From positions 111,441 through 175,440 of the forward strand of contig NZ_BBMZ01000014.1 of assembly GCF_000759795.1 (NCBI RefSeq): a DNA stretch of 64,000 nt, written 5' to 3'. The DNA is from Pseudescherichia vulneris NBRC 102420 (GTDB lineage: Bacteria > Pseudomonadota > Gammaproteobacteria > Enterobacterales > Enterobacteriaceae). Below are positions 34,789 through 45,243 of this stretch, piece by piece. A program made the position numbers and the translations under genes. Positions within the stretch are counted from its first letter, which is position 1, and each line of letters starts with the position of its first letter. Below the pieces are notes generated by a model, which did not search any database, was not told the origin of the DNA, and was given only the letters and a program-made list of their open reading frames with translations.

Positions 34789-35739
34789 ATGTCGAAGCAG
34801 GATGAACAACGCTTGCTGGTGAAGATCGCCACGCTCTATTACAGCGAAAACAAAAAGCAGTCTGAAATTGCCTCGCTGCTGCACCTGTCACAATCTTTTG
34901 TCTCACGCGCGCTGACGCGCTGCCAGAAAGAGGGTCTGGTTAAGATCACCGTCGTCCAACCGACCAATATTTTCGTCGAGCTGGAGAAGGCCATTGAAGA
35001 GCGCTTTGGCATTCGCCAGGCCATCGTGGTGGATATCGGCGAGAACGCCAGCAACGGGCAGCTCAAACATGCCATCGGCAGCGCGGCGGCGCACTATGTT
35101 GAAACGCGCCTGCGGCCGGAGGATCTGGTAGGCATCTCCTCCTGGAGCAGCACCATTCGTTGCATGGTGGACGAGATGCACCCGCAGAATATCCGCGCGG
35201 CGGGGGTGATCCAGCTGCTGGGCGGCGTCGGCCCCAACGGCAACGTGCAGGCGACCATCCTTACTCAGCAGCTGGCAGCGCACCTGGGCTGCCCAGCGTG
35301 GCTGCTGCCCTCCCAGAGCATCGAGCACTCGGTGGAGGAGCGCGCCCGGCTGGTGAACAGTCCGGACGTGGCGGCGGCGGTGGCAAAATTTGACGAGGTG
35401 GACGTCGCCATCGTTGGCATCGGCGAGCTGGAGCCGTCCCAGCTGTTAAAAAACTCAGGCAACTACTACAACGAAGAGATGCTGACCCTGCTGGCTGAGC
35501 GCGGGGCGGTGGGGGATATCTGCCTGCACTACTACGACGCCGCCGGCAATCCGGTGCTGAGCCAGGAGGAGGATCCGGTTATCGGCATGGAGCTGGAGCA
35601 GATGCGTGCCTGCCAGCATGTTATCGCCCTGGCGGGAGGACTGGAAAAAAGCAACGCCATTCGCGGGGCGCTGGAGGGAAACTATATCGACGTGTTAATT
35701 ACCGACTTCGCCACCGCCCGCAGCCTGATGAAAAAGTAA
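34789..35739 (+). CDS. SorC/DeoR-type sugar-responsive regulator
   Basis: A 316-residue SorC-family protein. The N-terminal HTH (about residues 24-50: KKQSEIASLLHLSQSFVSRALTRCQKEGLVKI) is followed by a sugar-phosphate-binding domain of NagB-like fold (GSAAAHYVETRLRPEDLVGISSWSSTIRCMV…). The ATG at 34789 has AAGGGGA upstream; earlier in-frame codons are not family sequence. Divergent from the isomerase. It probably senses a phosphorylated sugar and controls both the isomerase and the ABC operon. Confidence 0.88.
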   Translation: MSKQDEQRLLVKIATLYYSENKKQSEIASLLHLSQSFVSRALTRCQKEGLVKITVVQPTNIFVELEKAIEERFGIRQAIVVDIGENASNGQLKHAIGSAAAHYVETRLRPEDLVGISSWSSTIRCMVDEMHPQNIRAAGVIQLLGGVGPNGNVQATILTQQLAAHLGCPAWLLPSQSIEHSVEERARLVNSPDVAAAVAKFDEVDVAIVGIGELEPSQLLKNSGNYYNEEMLTLLAERGAVGDICLHYYDAAGNPVLSQEEDPVIGMELEQMRACQHVIALAGGLEKSNAIRGALEGNYIDVLITDFATARSLMKK

Positions 35740-35748
35740 CCCGCTTAT

Positions 35749-35768
35749 CCCGGGCAGTGACGCCCGGG
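35749..35768. other. Hairpin between convergent regulator and permease genes
   Basis: Perfect 7-bp arms CCCGGGC and GCCCGGG with a six-base loop between two convergent stops. There is no T-tract. Confidence 0.55.
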
Positions 35769-35781
35769 AAGAGGCGCAGGG

Positions 35782-36870
35782 CTACTTGCCCTCCATCACC
35801 GCTTTCTGCGCCACTACGGCGGCTTTCTGCTGCATACGGTTCTGCATCTGGTCGATGATGACCGCCACGATAATCACGATGCCTTTAATCACCATCTGCC
35901 AAAATTCACTGACGCCCATCATCACCAGGCCATCGGCAAGGAAGCCGATCACGAACGCGCCGATCAGCGTGCCGAGAATGGTGCCGCGCCCGCCCGCCAG
36001 CGAGGTACCGCCAAGTACAACCGCCGCGATAGCGTTCATTTCAAAGGCGGTGCCGTTGGCCGGATGGCTGGCCACCAGCTGCGCGGAAACCACGATCCCG
36101 GCAATCGCCGCGCACAGGCCGGAGAGCATATAGACCAGGATCTTAACCTGCTTGACCTTAACGCCGGAGAGCTCGGCGGCGCGCTCGTTATCGCCAATGG
36201 CATAGACGTGGCGGCCAAAGGGCAGGCGGCGGGCGACGTAGGCGATAATCAGCGCCAGCACGATCATCATCCAGATCGCCCATGGAATGCCGAACAGCGT
36301 TCCGGCCCCAATCTCATCAAAGCCGGTGTTGCCCAGCAGCGGGTTCCCGGACAGCCCAGGGAAGGTCTGCCCATCGGAGGTCAGCATGGCCGCCCCGCGC
36401 AGGACGTACATGGTGCCAAGGGTGCAGATAAAGGGCGCGACGTTGTAGCGGGTGATGATCCAGCCGTTGGCCGCGCCGATCAGCGCACCGATCAGCAGCA
36501 CCACGGGGACGATCACCCAGACACTAGGAAAGATGGCGATACCAAACATCGGCAGCACGATGCCTTTGGTGATCATCCACCCGGCAATCATCCCGCACAG
36601 GCCCAGCGTCGCGCCGATAGAGAGGTCGATCCCGGCGGTGATAATCACGAAGGTGATCCCCAGCGCCAGAAACGCGTTGATGGCGATATGCTTGATCATG
36701 ATCACCATGCTGCCTGCCGACAGGAACCCTGGCACCATCACCGTGAAGAAGCCGACGATAAGAAAAAGGGCGATAAAGGTGCGTAGCTTCAACAGAATAA
36801 GCAGGATGTTCTCGCGGGACAGCGATGCTGCACCGCGCGGCGTTAACGTAGCCGACTGGACTGTTTTCAT
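35782..36870 (-). CDS. Sugar ABC transporter permease (RbsC family)
   Basis: 362 residues with 8-10 hydrophobic segments, BPD_transp_2 type. FVIITAGIDLSIGATLGLCG and ELSGVKVKQVKILVYMLSGLCAAIAGIVV are typical of RbsC/XylH permeases. Start at the ATG 36870. It is the last gene of a four-gene minus-strand operon, one base after the ATPase stop. It forms the membrane channel of a carbohydrate importer. Confidence 0.92.
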   Translation of the reverse strand: MKTVQSATLTPRGAASLSRENILLILLKLRTFIALFLIVGFFTVMVPGFLSAGSMVIMIKHIAINAFLALGITFVIITAGIDLSIGATLGLCGMIAGWMITKGIVLPMFGIAIFPSVWVIVPVVLLIGALIGAANGWIITRYNVAPFICTLGTMYVLRGAAMLTSDGQTFPGLSGNPLLGNTGFDEIGAGTLFGIPWAIWMMIVLALIIAYVARRLPFGRHVYAIGDNERAAELSGVKVKQVKILVYMLSGLCAAIAGIVVSAQLVASHPANGTAFEMNAIAAVVLGGTSLAGGRGTILGTLIGAFVIGFLADGLVMMGVSEFWQMVIKGIVIIVAVIIDQMQNRMQQKAAVVAQKAVMEGK

Positions 36871-36871
36871 C

Positions 36872-38398
36872 TTAAAACCCCTGAGCACTTGCTGTGACCA
36901 GCGCTGATTCTTCGGCCCGATCGCGAACGATATCGGCGGTGAGTTTGCCGCCGGACATCACCAGAATACGGTCGGAAACCGCCATAATTTCTTTTAAATC
37001 CGAGGTGGAGAAGACCACCGCGATACCCTGCTGCGAGAGCTGCACCATCATGCGAAACACGTCCGCCTTAGCACCAACGTCAATGCCCCGCGTCGGCTCA
37101 TCAAGAAACAGCACTTTGGGATTGGTCAGCAGCGATCGGCCAATCACCACCTTCTGCTGATTGCCACCGCTGAGGGCCTGGATCTCGACCTCCGGGGAGG
37201 AGACCTTGATCGACAGATCGCCGATGGTGCCCGCCACAACGGCATCCTCCTCTTTGCTGGCAATCGTGAGCCCGCGCTGCAGGCGTCGCCAGAGGCTGGC
37301 GATGGTCAGGTTGCTCGCCACCGAGGAGATAGGGAAGATCCCGGTCCGCTTGCGGTCTTCCGGCACCAGGCTCATCCCCATCCGAATGCGGTCGGCGGTC
37401 GCCAGCCGCTGGGGCACCGGCTTGCTGTCGAGCCACAGCTTGCCGAAGTAGTTACGCTCGGTGCCCAGCAGGCACTCGAATAGCTCGGTGCGTCCGGCTC
37501 CCATCAGGCCATAAATACCGACGATCTCTCCGGCATGTACCTTAAAGCTGACGTCGTTAACCACCGTATTGCCCGCGGCGTTAACGCAGGTAATGTGCTC
37601 CGCCTCCAGCAGCGGCGGCCCAAAGGTGCGACCCGCGTCGAGAAAGTTACTTACCGGATCGCTACCGAGCATCTCGCGGACGATCCACGGCACGTCGATA
37701 TCTTTTACCCTGGCTTCCGCCTGGAACTTGCCGTCGCGCAGGATGGTAATGACGTCGCCGATAGCCATCAGCTCCTCCAGACGGTGCGAAATATAGATAA
37801 TCGTCACCCCCTGGCGGGTTAGCTCACGGATCACGCGAAACAGGATCTCCACTTCGGTTTTACTCAGCGCCGAGGTGGGTTCGTCGAGGATCAGAATATC
37901 GGCATCCTCCGCCAGCGCTTTGGCGATCTCTATCAGCTGCTGCTGGCCGACCTTGAGGTTACCCACCAGCTCACGCGGGGAGATGGGCTGGTCGAGGCGC
38001 TGCAGCAGCTCGGCGGCGCGGCGCTCCTGCTCGCCCTCATTGATGGGGGCGACCCCTTTTTGCAGCTCGCGGCCAAGAAAAATATTCTCGGCCACGTTAA
38101 GGTTTTCAAACAGGTTTAGCTCCTGATGCACCATGCCGATCCCGTGGGCCGCCGCCGCGCGGGTGCTTGGGAAGTGCACCGGCTCGCCGTTAAGCAGGAT
38201 CTCGCCAAGGCTAGGCTGCTGGACGCCAGCCAGGATCTTCATCAGCGTCGATTTACCGGCCCCGTTCTCGCCAATAATGACGTTAACCTTGCCGCGCCAG
38301 ACGTTATAGTCAACGTTATCCAGCGCCACGGTGCCGGGAAAGAGCATCGAGATACCGCGCGTGCGCAGGATAATGTCATCCACCGGGGTAACGCTCAT
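36872..38398 (-). CDS. Sugar ABC transporter ATPase (RbsA/MglA type)
   Basis: 508 residues: two tandem ABC domains. The first has Walker A GENGAGKST (about 43-51), an LSG-like signature NLKVGQQQ and Walker B ILILDEPTSAL. The second has a degenerate P-loop (GLMGAGRTE) but a canonical ALSGGNQQK signature and LFLDEPTRGID, as usual for the CUT2 class. It couples ATP hydrolysis to import through the RbsC-like permease. It overlaps the DUF2291 stop by one base (TAATG). Confidence 0.93.
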   Translation of the reverse strand: MSVTPVDDIILRTRGISMLFPGTVALDNVDYNVWRGKVNVIIGENGAGKSTLMKILAGVQQPSLGEILLNGEPVHFPSTRAAAAHGIGMVHQELNLFENLNVAENIFLGRELQKGVAPINEGEQERRAAELLQRLDQPISPRELVGNLKVGQQQLIEIAKALAEDADILILDEPTSALSKTEVEILFRVIRELTRQGVTIIYISHRLEELMAIGDVITILRDGKFQAEARVKDIDVPWIVREMLGSDPVSNFLDAGRTFGPPLLEAEHITCVNAAGNTVVNDVSFKVHAGEIVGIYGLMGAGRTELFECLLGTERNYFGKLWLDSKPVPQRLATADRIRMGMSLVPEDRKRTGIFPISSVASNLTIASLWRRLQRGLTIASKEEDAVVAGTIGDLSIKVSSPEVEIQALSGGNQQKVVIGRSLLTNPKVLFLDEPTRGIDVGAKADVFRMMVQLSQQGIAVVFSTSDLKEIMAVSDRILVMSGGKLTADIVRDRAEESALVTASAQGF

Positions 38399-39006
38399 TA
38401 CGGGGCCTCCTGTTTGACATCCAGCGCGGCGGCGTCCTGGGCTTTGCCGTTGGCCAGCGTCACGGCAAACAGCACGGTGGCCGGTTTACCGCTCCAGCTG
38501 GCGTCAATCTTCGGCAGATGCTTCGCGGCTTCGCGGTTATAGGCGCGAGAGAGCTGAGCGAACTGAACCTGGTTAGTAAAGTCTTCAAACTTAAAGCCGG
38601 TAGCATCGCGAATGGCGTTGCCGCGCATCACCGGCCCAAGCTGGATTGTCAGCGGCTGGTTGTCGACCGTGAACGTCAGCTTCTGCTCGCGCGCGTTGCT
38701 GACGTCGACGGCGGTCACCTGGCTGGTCAGGCGAACAAAAACACTCCTGGGTGCGCCGCTGGTGGCTTTTAGCTGGCTGGCAAACGCGCTGGCATCCAGC
38801 GCGTGTTGGTTAGCGGCATCCATAACGCGGGATTGCCAGGTCTGTTGCGCGATCTGCTGCGGGGTCAGATTGTCGAAATTCTGTTTCGCATTTGGATCGA
38901 CAGGCATGATTGGCTTGCCGTTTTCATCCAGATCCACCACCGTGCAGGCCGTCAGCAACAGGGTGGTGCACCCTATCAGCGCGACACCCCATTGTTTTAC
39001 GCCCAT
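38398..39006 (-). CDS. DUF2291 periplasmic lipoprotein
   Basis: 202 residues. A lipoprotein signal has lipobox LLTAC (Cys21), so it is anchored in a membrane and faces the periplasm. The remainder matches the DUF2291 family, which is repeatedly found inside CUT2-type sugar ABC operons. Its exact job is unknown; an accessory to substrate capture is the usual guess. It lies between the binding protein (12-base gap) and the ATPase. Confidence 0.85.
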   Translation of the reverse strand: MGVKQWGVALIGCTTLLLTACTVVDLDENGKPIMPVDPNAKQNFDNLTPQQIAQQTWQSRVMDAANQHALDASAFASQLKATSGAPRSVFVRLTSQVTAVDVSNAREQKLTFTVDNQPLTIQLGPVMRGNAIRDATGFKFEDFTNQVQFAQLSRAYNREAAKHLPKIDASWSGKPATVLFAVTLANGKAQDAAALDVKQEAP

Positions 39007-39018
39007 AGCGCCTCCGCC

Positions 39019-40007
<989 letters not shown>

Positions 40008-40124
40008 GTTAACGATAAGGCCGAGTTGTTAAACTGTCTACGGTTTGCGCAGGTAATTTCTTAAAAGGAGAAAAGGATCACGGTCTAAAGCGTGAACAGC
40101 AGAAAGCCGGAGGAGAGTACGGCT

Positions 40125-40385
40125 CTACTTTGTTGCCAGCAGCATACGGAGGCGCTTATGGCATTTTTCACCGCCTTCACTTCCTGCAGTGCTGCTTGCC
40201 ATTCGTAGGCAAGCTTCCCGGCGCAGAGCAATCCGCTCCCGTGCGCGGTCTGTCTCGACGCGATCGAAAATAAGCAGCCAGCGGGTGGCCGCTCGACGCC
40301 AGAGGCCTGCACGCTCAAGCGCTTCGGCAATGCCGTCGTTCAGCAGCATAGCTTCGGTTATGGTCGATGATTCTGTTTCGGACAT
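40125..40385 (-). CDS. PerC-family regulator
   Basis: 86 residues with the compact PerC pattern AEALERAGLWRRAATRWLLIFDRV followed by RERIALRREACLRMASS. The PerC family includes the activator of EPEC virulence genes and many small chromosomal and prophage homologues. The rest is a basic tail. It stands alone between the ABC operon and a small secreted-protein gene. Target unknown. Confidence 0.75.
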   Translation of the reverse strand: MSETESSTITEAMLLNDGIAEALERAGLWRRAATRWLLIFDRVETDRARERIALRREACLRMASSTAGSEGGEKCHKRLRMLLATK

Positions 40386-40448
40386 GGTTGATAGCCGTTA
40401 AATCAGTAAGAAAGCGCGGCAGGTAAAACCCGCCGCGTGAAGAGGGGC

Positions 40449-40700
40449 TTAACGTTTAGCCGCGTTTTTGACGTTGGCTTTCGCGTTATCGCAAGCGGTC
40501 TGATTGTTAGCACAGGCATCTTTCGCCGCCTGGGCCTGCTTTTGCGCAGTAGCTTTAGCGTCTGATTTTGCCTGAGAGCACTGGGTTGGGTTATCCTGGC
40601 AGGCGGATTTGGCATTTGCCACAACCTGACCGTTCGCTGCGCTGGCCGCGCCGCAGACCAGCAATGTACAGACACCCAGCATCGTAGCTAACTTTTTCAT
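40449..40700 (-). CDS. Small secreted cysteine-containing protein
   Basis: 83 residues from the ATG at 40700; the adjacent ATG at 40703 is an alternative. A clear Sec signal (MKKLATMLGVCTLLVCGAASAA) is followed by a mature lysine/alanine/glutamine-rich helical peptide with four cysteines in two CxxNxTxC-like pairs (CQDNPTQC, CANNQTAC). The repeated pairs suggest two disulfide-closed loops in the periplasm. Function unknown. Confidence 0.65.
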   Translation of the reverse strand: MKKLATMLGVCTLLVCGAASAANGQVVANAKSACQDNPTQCSQAKSDAKATAQKQAQAAKDACANNQTACDNAKANVKNAAKR

Positions 40701-40886
40701 CATAATACCTTTTGTTAAAAGACTTATTTCGATAAAGCACAGCCAGGCTGTGCTGCATTTCCTTGCGGCAGCAATAATACAGGGATATAGCATCCGATAG
40801 TCGGGCTAATTAATTTCAACGAGTAACAATGTGCCAGCACTTTTTAATACTGTTACTTTTCTGGAAGGTATTAAAAGAAAGTGTAC

Positions 40887-41216
40887 TTAAAGGGGCTTAT
40901 TAATAGTGCGATACATCGCGTTGAGCTGCTGTAAACGGCTATTATAGGCGTTAGTCAAACAGGTAATATCGCCGCCACACTGCCGCCGAGTGTTAAGCCA
41001 CGCCCGCTGGGCATCCTGCATATCACCCTGTACACCCATGGCAAACAGGCCACGTAGAAGGCGGTATGTCGTTGTCATCTCAACATCTTTGTCGTTGAGC
41101 GCCAGGTTAGCACACACCGCCTTTTCATCTGCTGACTTTGCTTTTGTGCAGTCGAAGCTGGCGGCGCTGCTGGTAAAGGAAATAAAAAGGGCGAAGATCA
41201 TGACTCTCTTTTTCAT
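40887..41216 (-). CDS. LprI/DUF1311-family periplasmic protein
   Basis: 109 residues with a signal peptide (MKKRVMIFALFISFTSSAASF). The mature part follows the DUF1311 pattern: FDCTKAKSADEKAVCANLALNDKDVEMTTTYRLL, then DAQRAWLNTRRQCGG. LprI of Mycobacterium in this family inhibits lysozyme, but the role of enterobacterial members is not established. A paralogous protein is encoded at 51410. Confidence 0.8.
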   Translation of the reverse strand: MKKRVMIFALFISFTSSAASFDCTKAKSADEKAVCANLALNDKDVEMTTTYRLLRGLFAMGVQGDMQDAQRAWLNTRRQCGGDITCLTNAYNSRLQQLNAMYRTINKPL

Positions 41217-41335
41217 CTCTGTTTCTTCCCGCTGTTCAGAATGATGGATGGAAGCTGATTAATAAGTTAAGTTTATATTATTGTGATGGTGAATATTTAA
41301 AATGGGACTATACACTTAAGTATGACATATATAAA

Positions 41336-41355
41336 AAAACCGCCGAAGCGGTTTT
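41336..41355 (-). terminator. Intrinsic terminator of msgA
   Basis: AAAACCGC and GCGGTTTT arms with a CGAA loop (41336-41355). It overlaps the msgA stop codon and, reading on the minus strand, is followed by Ts. Confidence 0.85.
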
Positions 41356-41594
41356 TATTCTGCTACCAGCCACATGTCGGCTTCGTCAAACATCTCTTCC
41401 AGCATGCGGTTCAGTTTCTCTCTGTCGCTTTTACTGGCGTCGCTGTTTAGCCCGTTGGCCTGCATAGGTTTGACGCGTACCTCGGCGTCCGGGAAGATGC
41501 GGTGAACCCGACGCGTCAGCTCGTCCAGGATAATTTCACGCGCGCCCGGCAGCCCGGCCACGTTTCGCTTGTCATACACTAATTCAACAAACAC
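41355..41594 (-). CDS. msgA: DinI-family protein MsgA
   Basis: 79 residues, very close to Salmonella MsgA (MFVELVYDKRN, PGAREIILDELTRRVHRIFPDAEVRVKPMQ, MLEEMFDEADMWLVAE). MsgA belongs to the DinI family; DinI modulates RecA filaments, while MsgA was found as a macrophage-survival gene. The acidic C-terminal helix is conserved. A near-consensus LexA box lies 18 bases upstream, so SOS induction is likely. Confidence 0.88.
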   Translation of the reverse strand: MFVELVYDKRNVAGLPGAREIILDELTRRVHRIFPDAEVRVKPMQANGLNSDASKSDREKLNRMLEEMFDEADMWLVAE

Positions 41595-41611
41595 ACATCT
41601 ACCCTCGAAGC

Positions 41612-41627
41612 CTGGTTATATATACAG
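41612..41627 (-). promoter_or_regulatory. LexA box of msgA
   Basis: CTGG-N8-ACAG, one base off CTGT-N8-ACAG, with a TTATATAT centre. It ends 18 bases upstream of the msgA start. Confidence 0.7.
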
Positions 41628-41749
41628 GCGTTACTATAGAAGGCTTGCCAGCCAAGGTAAAGCAAAATACGTCGCTTCCGGGTTGCGCTTTATCATGTTC
41701 ATAGTTAAAGCTTTAGTGTGGGGTGTAAGCATATACAGGAGCAATATCG

Positions 41750-42277
41750 ATGAAAATTGTTTGTCTGGGGTGGGGATCGCTGGTCTGGAAGTCCGGCGCG
41801 CTGCCGGTGGCGGGTGAGTGGCACGCTGATGGCCCTGAGCTGCCCATTGAGTTTTCGCGCGTCAGCGACGGCGGTGAACTGGCTACCGCCATCTGCATTA
41901 ACGCAACGCCTGTTCCGGTGCTCTGGGCGACGTTGGCGACCCACTCTCTTAGCGAGGCGTGCCAGGCGCTGCGCGAGCGGGAGGGGATCCCAGAGGAGCG
42001 CGTGGACGGCGTGGGGTCGTTGACGCTCTCTTCTCAGACCACAGGGCTGCTCGCCGACTGGGCACGCGCGCGCGGCATCGATGCCATTATCTGGACGGCG
42101 CTGCCGGCACGCATTGATAACATTGAGGGTAAAGTGCCGACGCCGGAAGCGGCTATCGCTTATCTGCGTGGTCTGACGGGAGAAGAGGGAGAACATGCGA
42201 AAAACTATATTCAACAGGTACCGGAACAGATTGATACGCGCTATCGGCAACAAATCAGAACGGCATTAGGCTGGTAG
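41750..42277 (+). CDS. Conserved protein with GGCT-like start, unknown function
   Basis: 175 residues. The opening VCLGWGSLVWKSGALPVAGEWHADGPELPIEFSRVSDGGELATAICIN recalls the 'GSL' substrate loop of gamma-glutamylcyclotransferases. The rest is a helical region with TLATHSLSEACQALREREGI. The family similarity is weak, so the enzyme class is not assigned. CAGGAG precedes the ATG at eight bases. Stands alone between msgA and yccJ. Confidence 0.6.
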   Translation: MKIVCLGWGSLVWKSGALPVAGEWHADGPELPIEFSRVSDGGELATAICINATPVPVLWATLATHSLSEACQALREREGIPEERVDGVGSLTLSSQTTGLLADWARARGIDAIIWTALPARIDNIEGKVPTPEAAIAYLRGLTGEEGEHAKNYIQQVPEQIDTRYRQQIRTALGW

Positions 42278-42319
42278 AAAGATAAATGCTCCCCTGCACA
42301 GGCAGGGGAGGCGAGGGAC

Positions 42320-42547
42320 TTAAACGTTTTTACGCTCGATGGTTTGTTCACCCCAGAAGAGTGAATCTGCATCGGTTTTCTTGAAGGCACGGATCAGCAC
42401 TTCGTCATTTCCCTCTTCCCAGATCTGTTCTGCCAGCTTCTCGTCGTAGTTGGCAACTTCAAAAATGGCTTCGGCAATTTCCGGCGAAGTATTGCGGATA
42501 CTTGCCCATTCGCCGACGTGATGAGCTTTTGCTTCCTGATTTGGCAT
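42320..42547 (-). CDS. yccJ: YccJ
   Basis: A 75-residue protein matching E. coli YccJ almost exactly ([32 protein letters not shown]…[12 protein letters not shown]). Small acidic cytoplasmic protein of unknown function, in an operon with wrbA. It follows wrbA by 19 bases on the same strand. Confidence 0.93.
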   Translation of the reverse strand: MPNQEAKAHHVGEWASIRNTSPEIAEAIFEVANYDEKLAEQIWEEGNDEVLIRAFKKTDADSLFWGEQTIERKNV

Positions 42548-42566
42548 CTTACTTCTCCTGTTAGGG

Positions 42567-43163
42567 TTAACCTTTTAACTTAACGGCCAGGCCAGCCACG
42601 TACTCGCCCTGATAGCGGGCAATAGCCAGCTCTTCTTCACTGGGCTGACGGGAACCGTCGCCACCCGCAATGGTCGTCGCGCCGTATGGCGTACCGCCGC
42701 GAACTTCAGAGATATCGAACAGCTCTTTTGTGCCATAGCCAATCGGCACAATCACCATCCCATGATGTGCAAGCGTAGTCCATGTCGAGGTAATTGTGTG
42801 CTCCTGACCGCCACCTGTACCGGTAGAGCTGAATACGCTGGCAACCTTGCCATAGAGAGCACCGGACGCCCACAGGCCGCCAGTCTGGTCAAAGAAGGTG
42901 CGCATCTGACCGGACATGTTGCCGAACCGCGTCGGCGTACCCACGATAATGGCGTCGTACTCAGCCAGCTCCTGTGGAGTGGCGACCGGGGCCGTCTGTG
43001 CCTTACCGCCTGATTTCTCGAACAGCTCTTGCGGCATGGTTTCTGGTACGCGCTTAACCACTACCTCAACGCCTTCCACCTTTCCTGCGCCTTCAGCCAC
43101 GGCGTGCGCCAGGGTTTCAATGTGCCCGTACATGGAATAATAAAGAACCAGAACCTTTGCCAT
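42567..43163 (-). CDS. wrbA: NAD(P)H:quinone oxidoreductase WrbA
   Basis: A 198-residue flavodoxin-like protein. FMN-binding loops are visible in [22 protein letters not shown] (about 5-26) and [14 protein letters not shown] (about 75-88), plus [12 protein letters not shown]. WrbA is a tetrameric FMN quinone reductase that reduces quinones by two electrons and avoids semiquinones; in E. coli it is under RpoS control. Full length, upstream of yccJ. Confidence 0.95.
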   Translation of the reverse strand: MAKVLVLYYSMYGHIETLAHAVAEGAGKVEGVEVVVKRVPETMPQELFEKSGGKAQTAPVATPQELAEYDAIIVGTPTRFGNMSGQMRTFFDQTGGLWASGALYGKVASVFSSTGTGGGQEHTITSTWTTLAHHGMVIVPIGYGTKELFDISEVRGGTPYGATTIAGGDGSRQPSEEELAIARYQGEYVAGLAVKLKG

Positions 43164-43309
43164 CTTTTCACTCCTAGGTTGCCATCAGGGTATAGTTAAA
43201 GATATGCCGTCAGGCTGAGAGTGCAAATCGGATCGCGCTTATTTTGCAACGGGATTAGCATGCCACAGCGGCAAACTAATCCCGGAAGGCAGAGAAAACG
43301 GGGAATTTA

Positions 43310-43564
43310 TTATGTCATTTTCTGTAACAAATTTACCGCATGCACTTCTGAGCGGGTGCGATATTTAATATCGATTTCCAGTGAGAGGTTTGCTGATAAA
43401 TTATACACCGTCGTCTGGCCGTAACACTCCATATTACTGTTAAGGAGATCGCCAGATAATACTTTGCAACCCGTTAACGTGGTGGCGAGCGTAAATTCTC
43501 CTTTTTCATTAAGCGTACACAGGCAGCCGGTATTGACGTTGTAGTGGATAATAATGCTGCACAA
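43310..43564 (-). CDS. Small low-GC protein downstream of lysU, unknown
   Basis: 84 residues. The start is a TTG at 43564 with a perfect AGGAGG six bases upstream; the site is strong enough to outweigh the rare start codon. The sequence (NVNTGCLCTLNEKGEFTLATTLTGCKVLSGDLL) looks like a small beta-rich domain and is not recognised. It lies 33 bases after the lysyl-tRNA synthetase stop on the same strand, so the two are probably co-transcribed. GC is clearly lower than in the synthetase gene. Confidence 0.6.
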   Translation of the reverse strand: MCSIIIHYNVNTGCLCTLNEKGEFTLATTLTGCKVLSGDLLNSNMECYGQTTVYNLSANLSLEIDIKYRTRSEVHAVNLLQKMT

Positions 43565-43597
43565 TTCACTCCTCCTGTTGGATCTATTTTTGATGAT

Positions 43598-45112
43598 TTA
43601 TGGCTGTTTAACCGGACGCAGCGCCGGGAAAAGGATCACATCGCGAATAGAGGGGGCATTAGTAAATAGCATCACCATGCGATCGATACCAATACCTAAC
43701 CCGGCGGTGGGAGGTAACCCGTACTCAAGCGCCGTCACATAGTCCTCATCATAAAACATCGCTTCGTCATCCCCGGCCTCTTTCGCCATTGCCTGCTCTC
43801 TAAAGCGCTTGGCCTGATCTTCCGCATCATTAAGCTCGGAGAAGCCGTTGCCAATCTCTCTGCCGCCAATGAAAAACTCAAAGCGATCGGTGATCTCCGG
43901 ATTGGTATCGTTTCTCCGCGCCAGCGGGGAGACCTCTGCCGGGTACTCGGTAATAAACGTAGGCTGAATAAGGTGCTTTTCGGCGACCGCATCGAAGAGT
44001 TCGGTAATGACACGGCCATGTCCCCAGCCCGCCTCAATCTCAATCCCCAGGCGCTCGGCGAGACGCAGCGCCGCGTCCGGCGTTGCCAAATCCGCAGAGA
44101 CAATGTCTTCCCCGTAGCGGAGGATCGCCTCGGTCATGGTCAGGCGGTCAAAGGGCCGGCCAAAATCAAACGTCCAGTCGCCGTACTGCACGGTCGTCGT
44201 GCCTAGCACCGTCTGGGCAACGTGCCGGAAGAGCGATTCGGTAAAGGTAATCAGGTCGTTGTAGTCGGCATAGGCCTCGTACATCTCCATCATAGTGAAT
44301 TCAGGGTTATGGCGGACGGATATGCCCTCGTTGCGGAAATTGCGGTTGATCTCGAATACTTTCTCGAAGCCGCCGACCACTAGCCTTTTAAGATAGAGCT
44401 CTGGTGAAATACGCAGGTACATCTGCTGGTCAAGGGCGTTATGGTGGGTCATAAACGGTCTTGCCGATGCGCCGCCGGGAATGGCCTGCATCATTGGCGT
44501 CTCTACTTCCAGGAAGCCACGGGCCTGCATGAAGGCGCGAATGGCGCTGAGAATGTTTGAACGCGTAACAAAGGTTTGACGCGTGCTATCGTTGACGATG
44601 AGGTCTACATAGCGCTGGCGATAGCGCATCTCACGATCCGCCAGACCATGAAACTTATCGGGGAGCGGCCGTAGCGCTTTGGTGAGGGGGACGATCCGCG
44701 TGGCGTGCAGGGTCAGCTCGCCGGTTTGGGTTTTAAACAGCGTACCTTCGACGCCAATGATATCGCCCAGATCGCAGCGTCGAATGTGCTGCTGATACGG
44801 CTCCTCCCCCAGAGAGGTTTGGGCGGCATAGATCTGAATCTTACCGCCGCAGTCCTGCAACACCAGGAAGGCTGCTTTGCCCATAATACGGCGTGACATT
44901 ACGCGCCCGGCAATGGCGACCTGAATATTTTCGGCCTGTAGCGTCGCGGTATCCCACTCTGCATAGCGCGCATACAGCGCGTCTGCGGTCCTGTTCCGGC
45001 GAAAATCGTTTGGGAAAGCGATCCCCTCTTCGCGTAGCTGCGCCAGCTTCTCACGACGCACTTCCCGCTCACCCGTTAACGCGTGCTCAAACACTGCTCT
45101 CTCTTCGCTCAT
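43598..45112 (-). CDS. lysU: Lysine--tRNA ligase, LysU-like second copy
   Basis: 504 residues: an N-terminal OB anticodon-binding domain (about 55-150) and a class IIb catalytic domain with motif 2 ([26 protein letters not shown]) and motif 3 ([17 protein letters not shown]). It charges tRNA-Lys. Compared with LysS as recalled, the N-terminal 60 residues and the 300-360 region diverge, and no prfB gene precedes it. It therefore looks like an inducible LysU-type paralogue. In E. coli lysU lies next to the cad genes; here it lies next to a cadA-like locus. Confidence 0.85.
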   Translation of the reverse strand: MSEERAVFEHALTGEREVRREKLAQLREEGIAFPNDFRRNRTADALYARYAEWDTATLQAENIQVAIAGRVMSRRIMGKAAFLVLQDCGGKIQIYAAQTSLGEEPYQQHIRRCDLGDIIGVEGTLFKTQTGELTLHATRIVPLTKALRPLPDKFHGLADREMRYRQRYVDLIVNDSTRQTFVTRSNILSAIRAFMQARGFLEVETPMMQAIPGGASARPFMTHHNALDQQMYLRISPELYLKRLVVGGFEKVFEINRNFRNEGISVRHNPEFTMMEMYEAYADYNDLITFTESLFRHVAQTVLGTTTVQYGDWTFDFGRPFDRLTMTEAILRYGEDIVSADLATPDAALRLAERLGIEIEAGWGHGRVITELFDAVAEKHLIQPTFITEYPAEVSPLARRNDTNPEITDRFEFFIGGREIGNGFSELNDAEDQAKRFREQAMAKEAGDDEAMFYDEDYVTALEYGLPPTAGLGIGIDRMVMLFTNAPSIRDVILFPALRPVKQP

Positions 45113-45192
45113 AGCCGCTCCTTGTGTATCGCTGATTTCACAACAATCTACGGCCAGGCAGCCAGTAAAAGCAAGCGTTTTTCTCTAAAATG

Positions 45193-45207
45193 AGATCAAA
45201 ATGATCT
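45193..45207. promoter_or_regulatory. Inverted repeat upstream of lysU
   Basis: Perfect AGATCA-AAA-TGATCT, between the lysU start (80 bases away) and the CI-like regulator stop. The same half-sites recur upstream of the regulator (45800-45817 and 45864-45886). Confidence 0.5.
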
Positions 45208-45243
45208 TAATTGGGGTTACGCGAAGCGCTAATAAACGCCTGT

